Numbered from the stretch's first letter, positions 26,301 through 33,811 are shown. The stretch: DNA of 64,000 nt from Alteribacter natronophilus (GCF_006007885.1 NZ_VCRO01000002.1:372001-436000), one strand, 5' to 3'. A program made the numbers and translations. The notes: generated from the letters alone by a model not told the origin.

Positions 26301-26724
26301 GAAATTTTACTGTTTCTATGGTGAAGTCCTGTTTGTTTCAGAGACGAATCCAATGTATAAAAAGAAGTTCTGTTACTGGGATGAAGATATGAATATTGTT
26401 CAGACCGGAAGATACGACGAACAGTTTTACAGAGGAAACGGCTTTACACGCGAGGAACTGGAGATGGTGAAAGCAGCCAGCAGGGAGATTCCTGCACCGT
26501 TCATCCGTCTGGATATGCTGAAAGGAAAAGACGGGTTGTTTTTCGGGGAAGCGACCCCTCGCTCGGGGCATTTTCAGCTGTTTAATGAAGAATTCGATCT
26601 TAAGATGGGGGAATCCTACCGGACAGCCGAACGGCGGATCTTCAATGATCTGTTTGCCGGAAAGTCGTTTCGTCCGTTTAAGGAAGCAATGGACCTGGTC
26701 AATGAAGAGGACATGCGCTTATAA
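23356..26724 (+). CDS. CapA-like phosphatase / sugar-transfer ATP-grasp / TupA-like ATP-grasp fusion
   Basis: A 1122-residue three-part protein. Residues 1-320 are a CapA (poly-gamma-glutamate capsule) metallophosphatase-like domain: ITIAGDTSLG, NFES, MANNHALDFG, IPHWQGRDY, GADHIIGHGTH and YSIGNYVF. Residues 395-720 are an ATP-grasp domain of the sugar-transfer-associated type: VKPSTTNNGTG, QNSVNTLRMVTLR, NAGTGGVCVGVDDKG and SWDVAV...PVFIEMNFRG. Residues 820-1110 are a second ATP-grasp of the TupA (teichuronopeptide biosynthesis) type: VVVKPTSSRGSMGVYL, KDEWMIEELI, DLKFYCFYG and GLFFGEATPRSG. ATP-grasp enzymes make amide or peptide bonds. No signal peptide or membrane helix is seen, which is unusual for CapA proteins. 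AAAGGAG precedes ATG 23356. Synthesis of a glutamate-containing surface polymer is inferred. Confidence 0.8.
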   Translation: MAYSSTITIAGDTSLGEYYLDKPKWQHIHERLKNDPSSFFKEVSPLTAADDYFILNFESVFLDGPAAPLEGKQYPNWDEKDKILSVFNELGVNAVTMANNHALDFGEEPFLNTVKAFETGGFKTVGAGADREEASAPLELSLKGEYSEQKVFIFTGMRASKRYREDYGFIAKKDKAGVNSLALSRMQKRIRDIRDREPEAIILVIPHWQGRDYKWASDNERIRERCQAILEAGADHIIGHGTHMANEMTLSDGKLIAYSIGNYVFNSPGRYASMDAPPYSLLAKLQFTEQDGKWETGFRFYPIVTDNRKTDFSVRPVTPEECRECLKALTEKNGGELVYRTGEDEKGYYFTVAETTEHYRNFGLNINMKEHRVFLDSGLLSKPEPAFLDEVQAHWEKGTGEKIDTSLHAAFHQLTGRKEKDLIPTSIVWKTVVPYLNGSSKKNVYRDKNLYEQLLDTDRMAKTAVKRVRGVYYDSENNVLSSGEAEGYLRGASGEGVYIVKPSTTNNGTGIYLIEMTEEGITVDGKPQRLADLESYYGPNFTIQHIVKQHRVMAKPHQNSVNTLRMVTLRWEGQVKHLLTFARFGADGSIRDNAGTGGVCVGVDDKGRLLDFAIDEHAFRHDEHPSTGYSFKERAQIPNYGEFVQFVEELHAQILHHDFISWDVAVGEDGKPVFIEMNFRGVTWLYQLAAQKPLFGSLTLEILQKIKEETQETANPRDFRPSYFNSGTGVKKSKKAAGLSLKAAPSLSERIFGEGNHHSSDLDDYDAVKEQISDLHQLHREVDERFYQYYEELVSSKHMKIKSDENYPLYNELRRAVKPEHVSYATIKQFERRKMTLPKAMSYKEIMIEQSSLKQMGFPEHSWKLNKKTRGYQFADQIGLRRPHTDSRTYKFEEIPEQTGPVVVKPTSSRGSMGVYLIYSPDKILSVRRGKWLDSWAELEQDVLKQLERDQKRARPYLLKDEWMIEELILGVEEDTQPPSDLKFYCFYGEVLFVSETNPMYKKKFCYWDEDMNIVQTGRYDEQFYRGNGFTREELEMVKAASREIPAPFIRLDMLKGKDGLFFGEATPRSGHFQLFNEEFDLKMGESYRTAERRIFNDLFAGKSFRPFKEAMDLVNEEDMRL

Positions 26725-26746
26725 ATTGCAATGGAGGTAATTCCGA

Positions 26747-26923
26747 ATGAAGCAGTACAAAACAGTGAAAGTGGATGAACTGGTCTTTGACCGGCGAAGA
26801 ATGGAATTTGAAACCCTGCTGAACGAAGAAGCAAAGGAAGGCTGGGAACTGCACAGCGTGGTTCCTCAGGTTCACAATGGTTCTGTGGATAAGAACGTGG
26901 CCATTTTTGTGAAGGATGAGTAA
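26747..26923 (+). CDS. small DUF4177-like protein
   Basis: A 58-residue protein starting MKQYKTVKVDE and containing FETLLNEEAKEGWELHSVVP, with the 'N..a.eGWelv.v' pattern typical of DUF4177. Function unknown. A good ribosome site (TGGAGG at 26731-26736) lies upstream of ATG 26747, 22 bases after the stop of the CapA/ATP-grasp gene, so it is the last gene of that unit. The frame is short but both the start signal and the family pattern support it. Confidence 0.75.
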   Translation: MKQYKTVKVDELVFDRRRMEFETLLNEEAKEGWELHSVVPQVHNGSVDKNVAIFVKDE

Positions 26924-26959
26924 AAGGGATTTTTCCTGCTGATTCAGCCGCATACAAGG

Positions 26960-26985
26960 GCGAAGCAAACCAGGCTTCGCTTTTT
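26960..26985 (+). terminator. intrinsic terminator after the DUF4177 gene
   Basis: GCGAAGC pairs with GCTTCGC, followed by TTTTT. Outer arms CATACAA and TTGTATG extend the hairpin to 26951-26990. Confidence 0.88.
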
Positions 26986-27153
26986 GTATGAAGCCTTTAA
27001 GGTATGCAAGAATATCCTCCTGCTGTTCCTTAAGTCAGTCGTAATGATAAAATTGGAATAATACTGGTGGGATGTAAAACTCCACACCAGCCTCCTGCAG
27101 GAGCCCGCGGCTGTGGCATACGGATTTGTAAATTATCATTCTGACAAACAACG

Positions 27154-27196
27154 AATAAAGAGGATCTGCCAGACTCGGTTGGCGATCCTCTTTATT
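27154..27196 (-). terminator. bidirectional terminator at the end of the PrsW gene
   Basis: A 13-bp stem, AATAAAGAGGATC with GATCCTCTTTATT, plus an inner GCCA/TGGC pairing. AT-rich flanks on both sides allow function in either direction. It lies 28 bases beyond the stop of the minus-strand gene at 27224. Confidence 0.85.
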
Positions 27197-27223
27197 GTTT
27201 ACTGGAGAAAGGCCACGGGGTAA

Positions 27224-28456
27224 TCAGTCTGGCGAAGCATTGCTTCTTTTGCCCTTCTCTTCCTCCCTTATCTCTTCATTCAGCCTCGTAATCTGCTTTA
27301 ACCCTGCGTTCATCAGCGTAAAAATAAAAATCCAGGCAATGGTGACCAGAACGAGATATTTGAAGTAAAATGCCTCGAGCGTATACAGCGGCATATTCCA
27401 GATGGCGTGTAGAGCAACGGGGACAGCGAAAATTTTCAGGAAGCGGCTGTTGAAAATATGCTCACTTGTGAGTGTTGACGCCCCTTTTACGAGTGTGAGT
27501 GCAGCACCGGTAATGGCAGCCCAGACGACGTGTCCGCCAATGGAAAGCCAGGCACGGTCAAAGATGTTTTCGACCATGGCACTCTCTCCAAACATCAGGC
27601 CAATATTAAAGGCATAGCCTGCCGATTCAAAGGCGGCAAATCCCGCCCCAACTGCTGCACCGATCAGAAGTCCATTCAGGATATATTTCGTATTGAGTTT
27701 ATAGATGAAAAACGCCACTATCAGGAGCTTGCCCACTTCCTCGATTACACCGACGGTAACTGCACCGCCGAAGTCCAATGTGTAGACAGGGAAGAGGGAG
27801 AAGATAAACAGGGTGGCTACGATTGAAGCCACGCCTCCCACAAAAAACATTTTCACAACTTCAAAGATACTGATGTTTCGCGGAGCGTTCGTTTCCCAGA
27901 AAAAGACGAGAAGGGAGAACGGTACCGCAAAGGCGCCGATTACAATGAGACCGGGAATGGCATTGACGTTGTAAAACGTAAATGTACATACGTAAAGAAG
28001 CAGGTACGTAAGGGCTAAGTATAAGAACACCCTGGAAAACAGCCACGGTTTCGGCCACGATGATGATATATTTTTTTCTTCGGGAGTTGTCTGTGCAGTG
28101 CCGGATATAAACAGCAGTTCAGCTTCTTCTTTTGAATGCTTTTTTGATACGGATGAAAAGACATCGGAGAGTCTCAGGTCGACCTGCTCTTTTTCCCCAA
28201 TCATCTGATTGACCTTGTCTGCAGCTCCCCTGAAAACTGTTCCCACAGAATCAGGAAGGGAAAATTCCGCTTCTTTTACAGCAGCCGTTTCTTCAGTGGA
28301 AAATCCGGATTCCTTCAACGGCGACCAGGTCGTGTCTGCTTCTCTTTTGACGAATGTCTCCGGTGTAACTTTTCCGGTTGTGATCAGTGACAGAAACTCC
28401 TGCTCACTGTATGGACCGTATATTTCCCTTTCGTTTGCATAAAACCATTTATCCAA
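27224..28456 (-). CDS. PrsW-family membrane protease with N-terminal GYF_2 domain
   Basis: Integral membrane protein of 410 residues. Residues 1-50 are a GYF_2-type domain (WFYANEREIYGPYSEQEFLSLITTGKVTPETFVKR). A charged linker follows, then about nine hydrophobic segments. The membrane part has the PrsW/CPBP-type catalytic pattern: GVIEEVGKLLIVAFF (two Glu), GAGFAAFESAGYAFN (Glu), HVVWAAITGAAL (His) and HAIWNMPLY (His). PrsW proteins cleave membrane-bound anti-sigma factors or other substrates, but the target here is unknown. It lies 15 bases after the zinc-ribbon gene on the same strand, so the two are probably co-expressed. The GYF_2 domain suggests a proline-rich partner; that is inference. 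Confidence 0.82.
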   Translation of the reverse strand: MDKWFYANEREIYGPYSEQEFLSLITTGKVTPETFVKREADTTWSPLKESGFSTEETAAVKEAEFSLPDSVGTVFRGAADKVNQMIGEKEQVDLRLSDVFSSVSKKHSKEEAELLFISGTAQTTPEEKNISSSWPKPWLFSRVFLYLALTYLLLYVCTFTFYNVNAIPGLIVIGAFAVPFSLLVFFWETNAPRNISIFEVVKMFFVGGVASIVATLFIFSLFPVYTLDFGGAVTVGVIEEVGKLLIVAFFIYKLNTKYILNGLLIGAAVGAGFAAFESAGYAFNIGLMFGESAMVENIFDRAWLSIGGHVVWAAITGAALTLVKGASTLTSEHIFNSRFLKIFAVPVALHAIWNMPLYTLEAFYFKYLVLVTIAWIFIFTLMNAGLKQITRLNEEIREEEKGKRSNASPD

Positions 28457-28471
28457 AATGAGTCTCTCCTC

Positions 28472-29464
28472 TTAGTATCGTACTGTAAAGGTCTGTTCAC
28501 CTGCCAGACCGTCTTTGGTAAAGATCTGCAGCAGGTACTCCCCTTCTTCAAATATGGGGTCATAGTAGGAATCGTACAGAACAAACGAGATATTATCCCA
28601 GGTCGGGTTGATGTCGGTGGTCCACTGATCGTACATCAGTGTTGAACCCTGCTCCATTTTGCTGATGTAGATGTCGAAGTTGGAACCAACTGTCTCACCA
28701 AAGGAAACATTAATAAAGATGTTCTCAAGAGGAGAGAAGGTGGTTTTCTGGCCCGTGATGGCAGCATCGGCATCCATCCCTGTCCCCATTACGATGGTGT
28801 TCAGATCACCGCCTGAGAATGTACTTTCCACCGCTGACTGATGCGGATACAGCACTTCTTCCAAAATGAAGACAGCAACCACAAAGATAGCGAAAATCCC
28901 CAGTGCTTTCCACAGGTTTGTGCCGCCTGCTCTGGCCAGGTCGGCCCGGATGTCGCCTGTTACTTTATGGGTATCACCGATCTTCTTTTTCGCATGCCTG
29001 TAGTAAATGGCATTTCCCCTGAGGCCGAGGAAGATAGAGATGCTGATCAGTAAAACAAAGACGAGAAGTTCCGACCTCACAAAAAACGGAAGAAAATAAT
29101 TCACGGCCATAACCAGAATCATGAGGCCGTACATTTTCCGATAGCCAAGCCAGAACACGCTCAGAAAAAAAGCGGCCCAGTTCCATCCTGCTGTACGTGA
29201 CGGATCGTCTGACTGCTCCCACCTGTCAAAGTAGTATGACTGGTTTTTCCCGACAAAAGCATCAAGCTCTTCTTTTTCATCCGGGGTGGCAGACGAATGT
29301 GAAGCGGCAGGTTCTGCTGGAGGAGAAAGGGGCGCTTCGTGTGAGGAGTGATCCGTTTCCACGTGGCTGGTATTCTCATCAGACCCTGCAAGACGTTCAC
29401 CGCATGAGTGGCAGAAAGATGCACGTTTCGATACCGGGATTTCACAAGCCGGACACTGCTTCAT
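28472..29464 (-). CDS. zinc-ribbon DUF2628 membrane protein
   Basis: A 330-residue protein. An N-terminal zinc ribbon (CPAC, then CHSC, residues 4-22) is followed by an acidic, Ser-rich linker and a DUF2628-type membrane domain (YYFDRWEQSD...WNWAAFFLSVFWLGYRKMYGLMILVM), with four hydrophobic segments. The last 100 residues form an extracytoplasmic beta-rich domain (FINVSFGETVGSNFDIYISKM...EEGEYLLQIFTKDG). I place the start at ATG 29464 because AAAAGGAGG sits 9 bases before it; an in-frame ATG 60 bases upstream has no such site. It is first in a two-gene unit with the PrsW-like gene. Function unknown; a role in sensing or in presenting substrates to PrsW is speculation. Confidence 0.75.
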   Translation of the reverse strand: MKQCPACEIPVSKRASFCHSCGERLAGSDENTSHVETDHSSHEAPLSPPAEPAASHSSATPDEKEELDAFVGKNQSYYFDRWEQSDDPSRTAGWNWAAFFLSVFWLGYRKMYGLMILVMAVNYFLPFFVRSELLVFVLLISISIFLGLRGNAIYYRHAKKKIGDTHKVTGDIRADLARAGGTNLWKALGIFAIFVVAVFILEEVLYPHQSAVESTFSGGDLNTIVMGTGMDADAAITGQKTTFSPLENIFINVSFGETVGSNFDIYISKMEQGSTLMYDQWTTDINPTWDNISFVLYDSYYDPIFEEGEYLLQIFTKDGLAGEQTFTVRY

Positions 29465-29691
29465 CTCATCGACCTCCTTTTCTGAATCATATTTAAACGT
29501 GAAATCATTTAGCACTGCCACCATTTCATGCTTTTTTACGACTGTATATTCTATAACTCTATTTATCTTTCGACAGGAATTACGGATATCCTTTCCAGAC
29601 AGGCGGTCGTTTCTTACTTGTTATTAATGCACGTAAAGTACTAACCTGCTAAACTTATTGTCATAACTCTCAGGCAGAAAGGTATTCAAAC

Positions 29692-30630
29692 ATGGATATA
29701 ACAGTAGTCATAACATCAATTATGGTCATGGGTGTCATGATCGGAATAGGGGCCTTTTTTGCCTCGAAGGTGCCGGTGACAGCTGAAGTGAAACAGGCGA
29801 TGATCCTGATTGTCCTGAATATAGCTGTTCCCTCAATCGTACTGAACGGCGTTTTTAATACGGAGGTCACAGATCAGCTGCTGAATCAGGCGATCCTGAT
29901 CTTTTTTATATCGCTTGCGTTTCATCTCGGAGCGCTTCTTTTTGCGTGGATTTTTACCCGTATCGCCGGTTTTCGTTCCCTGTTCGCTAAAAAAATGACA
30001 ATACTTGCAGCCCTCGGAAATACCGGGTTTATCGGGATTCCTCTGTGCGCAACGATTTTTGGTCCAACGGGAGGCCTCCTTGCAGCTGTCTTCGATGCCG
30101 GGCTCGACCTTATTTTATTCAGTGTCGGGGTCTACCTGCTTCAGTCGGGGGAGAAGTTTCAGTTGCGGCAGCTGAAGTCTGTGATCAACCTGCCGCTTGT
30201 TGCGGTCGTTACCGGACTGACTGCAGGGGTGACCGGTTTTCAGCCGCCTGCCATTCTCCAGCAGCTGACTGCTCTTTTATCCGGGCTTGCAGCACCACTT
30301 GCGATGCTGTATATCGGCATGATGCTGTACAACCATTTCCGTGTGGCGGGTCTTAAGGTGTACAGACAGATCTGGTTTCCGCTTGTGATCCGCCTGATGG
30401 TTATTCCTGCTGTTACGCTGGCGGTTGTTCTCATGACCCCGCTCGATCCGTTTCTTCAGGCACTGGTGGTCATCCTGTCAGCCATGCCGACAATTACGCT
30501 TTCGGCGATCCTTTTTGGCCGGTACGCCGGAGATGAGGAAACGGCCGTGGTTACCATCGCTGTATCGACAGTTCTGTCCCTTGGCACAATTCCGCTCGTT
30601 GCTCTCGCGGCAAACCTGTTTGGGGGATAA
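29692..30630 (+). CDS. AEC-family (auxin efflux carrier-like) permease
   Basis: Membrane transporter of 312 residues with about ten hydrophobic segments. The family pattern is visible: VLNIAVPSIVLNGVFNTEV, AALGNTGFIGIPLCATIFGP with the paired broken-helix layout, LAMLYIGMMLY, and IILSAMPTITLSAILFGRYAGDEETAV. Bacterial members export or import malate, malonate or other organic acids; the substrate here is not predictable. AGAAAGG stands before ATG 29692. It is monocistronic, with a terminator at 30636-30672. Two gamma-glutamyltransferase genes follow. Confidence 0.88.
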   Translation: MDITVVITSIMVMGVMIGIGAFFASKVPVTAEVKQAMILIVLNIAVPSIVLNGVFNTEVTDQLLNQAILIFFISLAFHLGALLFAWIFTRIAGFRSLFAKKMTILAALGNTGFIGIPLCATIFGPTGGLLAAVFDAGLDLILFSVGVYLLQSGEKFQLRQLKSVINLPLVAVVTGLTAGVTGFQPPAILQQLTALLSGLAAPLAMLYIGMMLYNHFRVAGLKVYRQIWFPLVIRLMVIPAVTLAVVLMTPLDPFLQALVVILSAMPTITLSAILFGRYAGDEETAVVTIAVSTVLSLGTIPLVALAANLFGG

Positions 30631-30635
30631 AAACG

Positions 30636-30672
30636 AGCACAGATCCTTAAACCGGGGTCTGTGCTTTTATTA
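30636..30672 (+). terminator. intrinsic terminator after the AEC permease gene
   Basis: AGCACAGA pairs with TCTGTGCT, with inner CC/GG pairing possible, followed by TTTATTAT. Confidence 0.85.
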
Positions 30673-30711
30673 TAGATAAGAAACGTGCAGACAGCTGCAT
30701 CCTATCTGGAT

Positions 30712-30726
30712 ATAACCTCTCCTTAT
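30712..30726. promoter_or_regulatory. possible LysR-type site upstream of the first gamma-glutamyltransferase gene
   Basis: The 15 bases ATAACCTCTCCTTAT match 13 of 15 bases of the centre of the palindrome at 37109-37133 next to the LysR gene. The site is about 90 bases before the coding start. This is weak evidence for shared control. Confidence 0.3.
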
Positions 30727-30817
30727 AGCGTTATTACCTATAGTTATTTCCACCCTCGAAATATCTGTGATAAGGTTTAAATATTGCTAATATTCTGCTA
30801 AATGAAGGGGTGGAGTG

Positions 30818-33601
30818 ATGAAGATTCGACAGAAACGGCTGTTATCTTCGGTTCTTGCCGGTGTGATGGTTTTCGGGACACTTGCTTTTCCCGGAAGCGG
30901 TTATGCTGATTTCATGAAGGATCAGGAAGATTCGGTCACAGGCTACGGAGGCGCTGCGGCGACAGAAGATCCCCAGGCTTCAGCGGCGGCGATGTATATC
31001 CTTGAACAGGGTGGTAATGCCGTTGACGCAGCGATTGCAGGTGCAGCTGCCCAGGGTGTAACCCGGCCATTTTCAGGTGGGATCGGGGGAGGCGGCATGA
31101 TGCTTGTGTATCTTGCCGAAGAGGACGAGTACATATCGATCGATAACCGTTCCCAGGCGACACAGGCGTTTGGACCAGACGTACTGATTAATCCTGAAAC
31201 GGGACTCGTGTATCCTCAGGCAGTACGAACTTCGAATGGGATGGTAACTTCGGTTCCGGGAGCTGTGAAAGCGTGGGAGGAAGCCCTTGAAAACTACGGC
31301 ACAATGACGATGGCGGAAGTGCTTGAGCCTGCCCGCCAGATTGCAGAGGAAGGTTTCCAGGCTGACAGCAACTTTGTCAGGGAACTTACCCAGAACGCCG
31401 ATCGGTTTGCTTTGTTTGAGCCAACCAGGGACCTGTACTTTGATGAAGACGGTAACCTGCCGGAACCGGGGGACGTGCTTACGAACCCGGACCTGGCTGA
31501 AACGTACCGTCTGATCGGTGAACACGGCAGCAGTATTTTCTATGAAGGTGCGATTGCCGAAGATATCGTTGATACGGTTAACAATCCTCCTGTAGTGGAT
31601 GATCCGGACTATTCCGCAGTAAGCTCCCTTTGGGACGAGGAATTCGGTGTCCTGCCAGGTGAGATGACGATCGATGACCTGGCGAATTATGAGGCGCTCG
31701 TCTCCGAGCCGGTTCATACCACGTATCGTGATTACGATGTTTACGGTGCGCCGCCGTCCTCAAGCGGCGGGGCGACGATCGCACAGACGCTGAATATGCT
31801 TGAACATTATGCCCTCTCCGATATGACCCGGGAACAGGCGCTTCATTACTATCTTGAAGCGACGCGCCTGTCTTTTGCGGACCGCAGGGAGTATATCGGC
31901 GATCCGGCTTTTTCTGACATTCCGGTAACCGGTCTTACATCTGAAGGTTATGCCGAGGAGCGGCGCTGGGAAATCGACGACAACCTGGCAGACATCGGTC
32001 AGGTTGCACCGGGGAATCCATGGCCGTATGAAGAGGATCCGGACCGCTGGCCGGAGGAGCCGCCTTCTGACGGACCGGCACTCCATTACGATTTTGAAGG
32101 AGAAGACGGCGATCTCTGGGCACTCGGCAAATTCCACCGGCTTGATACAGGACCGACAAGCAGCCCGTTTGATTCGGAAATTACGATTCAGGATAAAACC
32201 GGGCAGATTCTTGTGAACGCGCGCCATCCGGATCGGGGAAGTGCCTATGGGAGAGCCACTGCTACGATGGACGCGATTGAAAATGCCGAACTAACGACCC
32301 GGTTTAAAACAGACAATGTGGGACAGAATCAGCGTCTCCGTTTCTGGCTGCAGGCTGACGTTTGGCGTTCAGGTTCCTCTCTGCCGGTAAACGGCTACGG
32401 TGTGGAAGTGAACCTTAATACGAACGAGCTTCTTCTCTATACTTCGGTCGACAGCAGTCTCCGCACCCTCGACCGGGTGGATCTGGACATGGATACGGAT
32501 TGGAGGGATCTGCGCTTCCGCGTCGAAGGGAACGTGCTGAAAGCAAGCTTGTGGAACGCAGATGAAGAGGAGCCGGATGAGTGGATGCTCGACCACACGC
32601 TGGCGGAAAATGACCAGATTGCCGATCCGCGGGGGCGTTTTCTCCTCAGCGCCATCAACTTTACCCAGCTGAACGGCGTGACGTTCAACCTCGATTCCGT
32701 GGAAGTGGAAGACCTTGGTGAAGTGACGGACAGCGATGAAGCGGGCACAGCGGGTGTTCCGGTATCTTCTCCCTCCATGTCACAAGCTGAAGAAGATGCT
32801 GAAGTGATTCACTTTGAAAAAGAAGCCCTGATGGAGTTGGAAAAAGAAGAGCTTCTTATGGATGAAGAAGAAATGGGAGCAGATGAGTCCACGATCCACC
32901 TTTCAGTAAGTGACCGGGACGGAAACGTCGTAAGTTACACTTCCACGATCGTTTCGATTGGCGGTAACGGTATGGTGGTTCCTGATCGCGGCTTCCTTCT
33001 CAACAACGCTCTGTTTGGCCGTATTCCTGTACAGCCTGAGAATCACCCGAATTACCCGAGACCAGGAATGCGGTCCATGAGCAGTATGTCGCCGACACTT
33101 GTTATGAAAGACGGTGATCCTGTTCTCACTCTTGGTGCACCGGGAAGCGATACGATTCTTACGACAGTGCTCCAGGTCATGCTCAACAACCTGGAATTCG
33201 GGATGCCTGTTAATGAAGCAATTGCCGAGCCGCGTATGAATCAGCGGAACAATTTTAACGGCCTTGCCGAGTATGAAGGGATTTTCTATGATGAAAATGA
33301 AGAGTTCAGGGCCACACTCGAGGCACTTGAAAGCATGGGGCACCGCTTCAGTGCGGTCAACGCAACGCAGGGAATCGGGGCTGTGACAGCCATTGAGTTC
33401 CTTGAAGACGGGAAAGTGAGACCTGCTGCGGAACCGGTACGCCGCGGCGGAGGAAGTGCCATGGTGGAATCCACTGATCCAATCACGGGACCGCCTGGCC
33501 CACCAGGCCCGCCATTTGATCCACCGGGACCACCGTTTGATCCACCTGGTCCTCCAGGTTCAACTCCGGGACCTCCGTTTGATCCTCCTGGAAAAAGATA
33601 A
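30818..33601 (+). CDS. secreted gamma-glutamyltransferase with inserted domain and collagen-like tail
   Basis: Transfers or hydrolyses gamma-glutamyl groups from glutathione, polyglutamate or similar compounds outside the cell. The product is 927 residues, far longer than the usual 550-600. The signal peptide ends near GSGYA. The large-subunit part is conserved (GGNAVDAAIAGAAAQGV, GGIGGGGMM, GAPPSSSGGATIAQTLNMLEHY). The autocatalytic Thr is probably Thr692, in STIHLSVSDRDGNVVSYTST, and begins the small subunit. Between them, residues 405-690 form an inserted segment of which about 220 residues (LHYDFEGEDGDLW...NLDSVEVEDLG) look like a beta-sandwich carbohydrate-binding fold, followed by a Glu-rich stretch. 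The C-terminus is a Gly-Pro-Pro/FDPP repeat of about 40 residues. ATG 30818 or GTG 30815 could start it. Confidence 0.85.
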   Translation: MKIRQKRLLSSVLAGVMVFGTLAFPGSGYADFMKDQEDSVTGYGGAAATEDPQASAAAMYILEQGGNAVDAAIAGAAAQGVTRPFSGGIGGGGMMLVYLAEEDEYISIDNRSQATQAFGPDVLINPETGLVYPQAVRTSNGMVTSVPGAVKAWEEALENYGTMTMAEVLEPARQIAEEGFQADSNFVRELTQNADRFALFEPTRDLYFDEDGNLPEPGDVLTNPDLAETYRLIGEHGSSIFYEGAIAEDIVDTVNNPPVVDDPDYSAVSSLWDEEFGVLPGEMTIDDLANYEALVSEPVHTTYRDYDVYGAPPSSSGGATIAQTLNMLEHYALSDMTREQALHYYLEATRLSFADRREYIGDPAFSDIPVTGLTSEGYAEERRWEIDDNLADIGQVAPGNPWPYEEDPDRWPEEPPSDGPALHYDFEGEDGDLWALGKFHRLDTGPTSSPFDSEITIQDKTGQILVNARHPDRGSAYGRATATMDAIENAELTTRFKTDNVGQNQRLRFWLQADVWRSGSSLPVNGYGVEVNLNTNELLLYTSVDSSLRTLDRVDLDMDTDWRDLRFRVEGNVLKASLWNADEEEPDEWMLDHTLAENDQIADPRGRFLLSAINFTQLNGVTFNLDSVEVEDLGEVTDSDEAGTAGVPVSSPSMSQAEEDAEVIHFEKEALMELEKEELLMDEEEMGADESTIHLSVSDRDGNVVSYTSTIVSIGGNGMVVPDRGFLLNNALFGRIPVQPENHPNYPRPGMRSMSSMSPTLVMKDGDPVLTLGAPGSDTILTTVLQVMLNNLEFGMPVNEAIAEPRMNQRNNFNGLAEYEGIFYDENEEFRATLEALESMGHRFSAVNATQGIGAVTAIEFLEDGKVRPAAEPVRRGGGSAMVESTDPITGPPGPPGPPFDPPGPPFDPPGPPGSTPGPPFDPPGKR

Positions 33602-33620
33602 TCAATTGTACCAACTCAAT

Positions 33621-33651
33621 GGGCTGTGCAGATTCTGCACAGTCCTTTTTT
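33621..33651 (+). terminator. intrinsic terminator after the first gamma-glutamyltransferase gene
   Basis: An 11-bp stem with one G-U pair, GGGCTGTGCAG with CTGCACAGTCC, a 3-base loop and six T residues. Confidence 0.9.
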
Positions 33652-33712
33652 CTTCGTTTAATGAAACTATAAACTCCACTTTTTGTGGAAAAATATCATT
33701 TATATATGCGAA

Positions 33713-33811
33713 GCTTTACGACGGCAGACGGGGCCAAGGGGAGACTCCGCATGGCGATAGCCAGAGGAGGCTCCCTGGACCGCCGCGTAAAGCGAACGGA
33801 CGACGTGAAGC
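33713..33811. repeat. dispersed GC-rich repeat element, copy 2
   Basis: Termini GCTTTACGACG (33713-33723) and CGACGTGAAGC (33801-33811) are inverted repeats with two mismatches. The right end, beginning AAAGCGAACGGACGA (33789 on), matches copy 1 (11596-11619) with one difference in 24 bases. The core shares GGAGACTCC and GGAGGCTCC motifs. The element is about 99 bases, half of copy 1, which carries extra central sequence. It lies between two gamma-glutamyltransferase genes, clear of coding sequence. Confidence 0.65.

Larger units (their letters stand above)
26924..27223. other. 300-base intergenic region between converging units
   Basis: Contains the plus-strand terminator at 26960-26985 and the shared or minus-strand terminator at 27154-27196. 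The sequence between (27000-27150) shows no gene or clear signal. Confidence 0.6.

Noticed and set aside
27000-27150. Possible small RNA between converging terminators
   Set aside because: No promoter and no stable nested structure could be seen; only the terminators on each side are supported.
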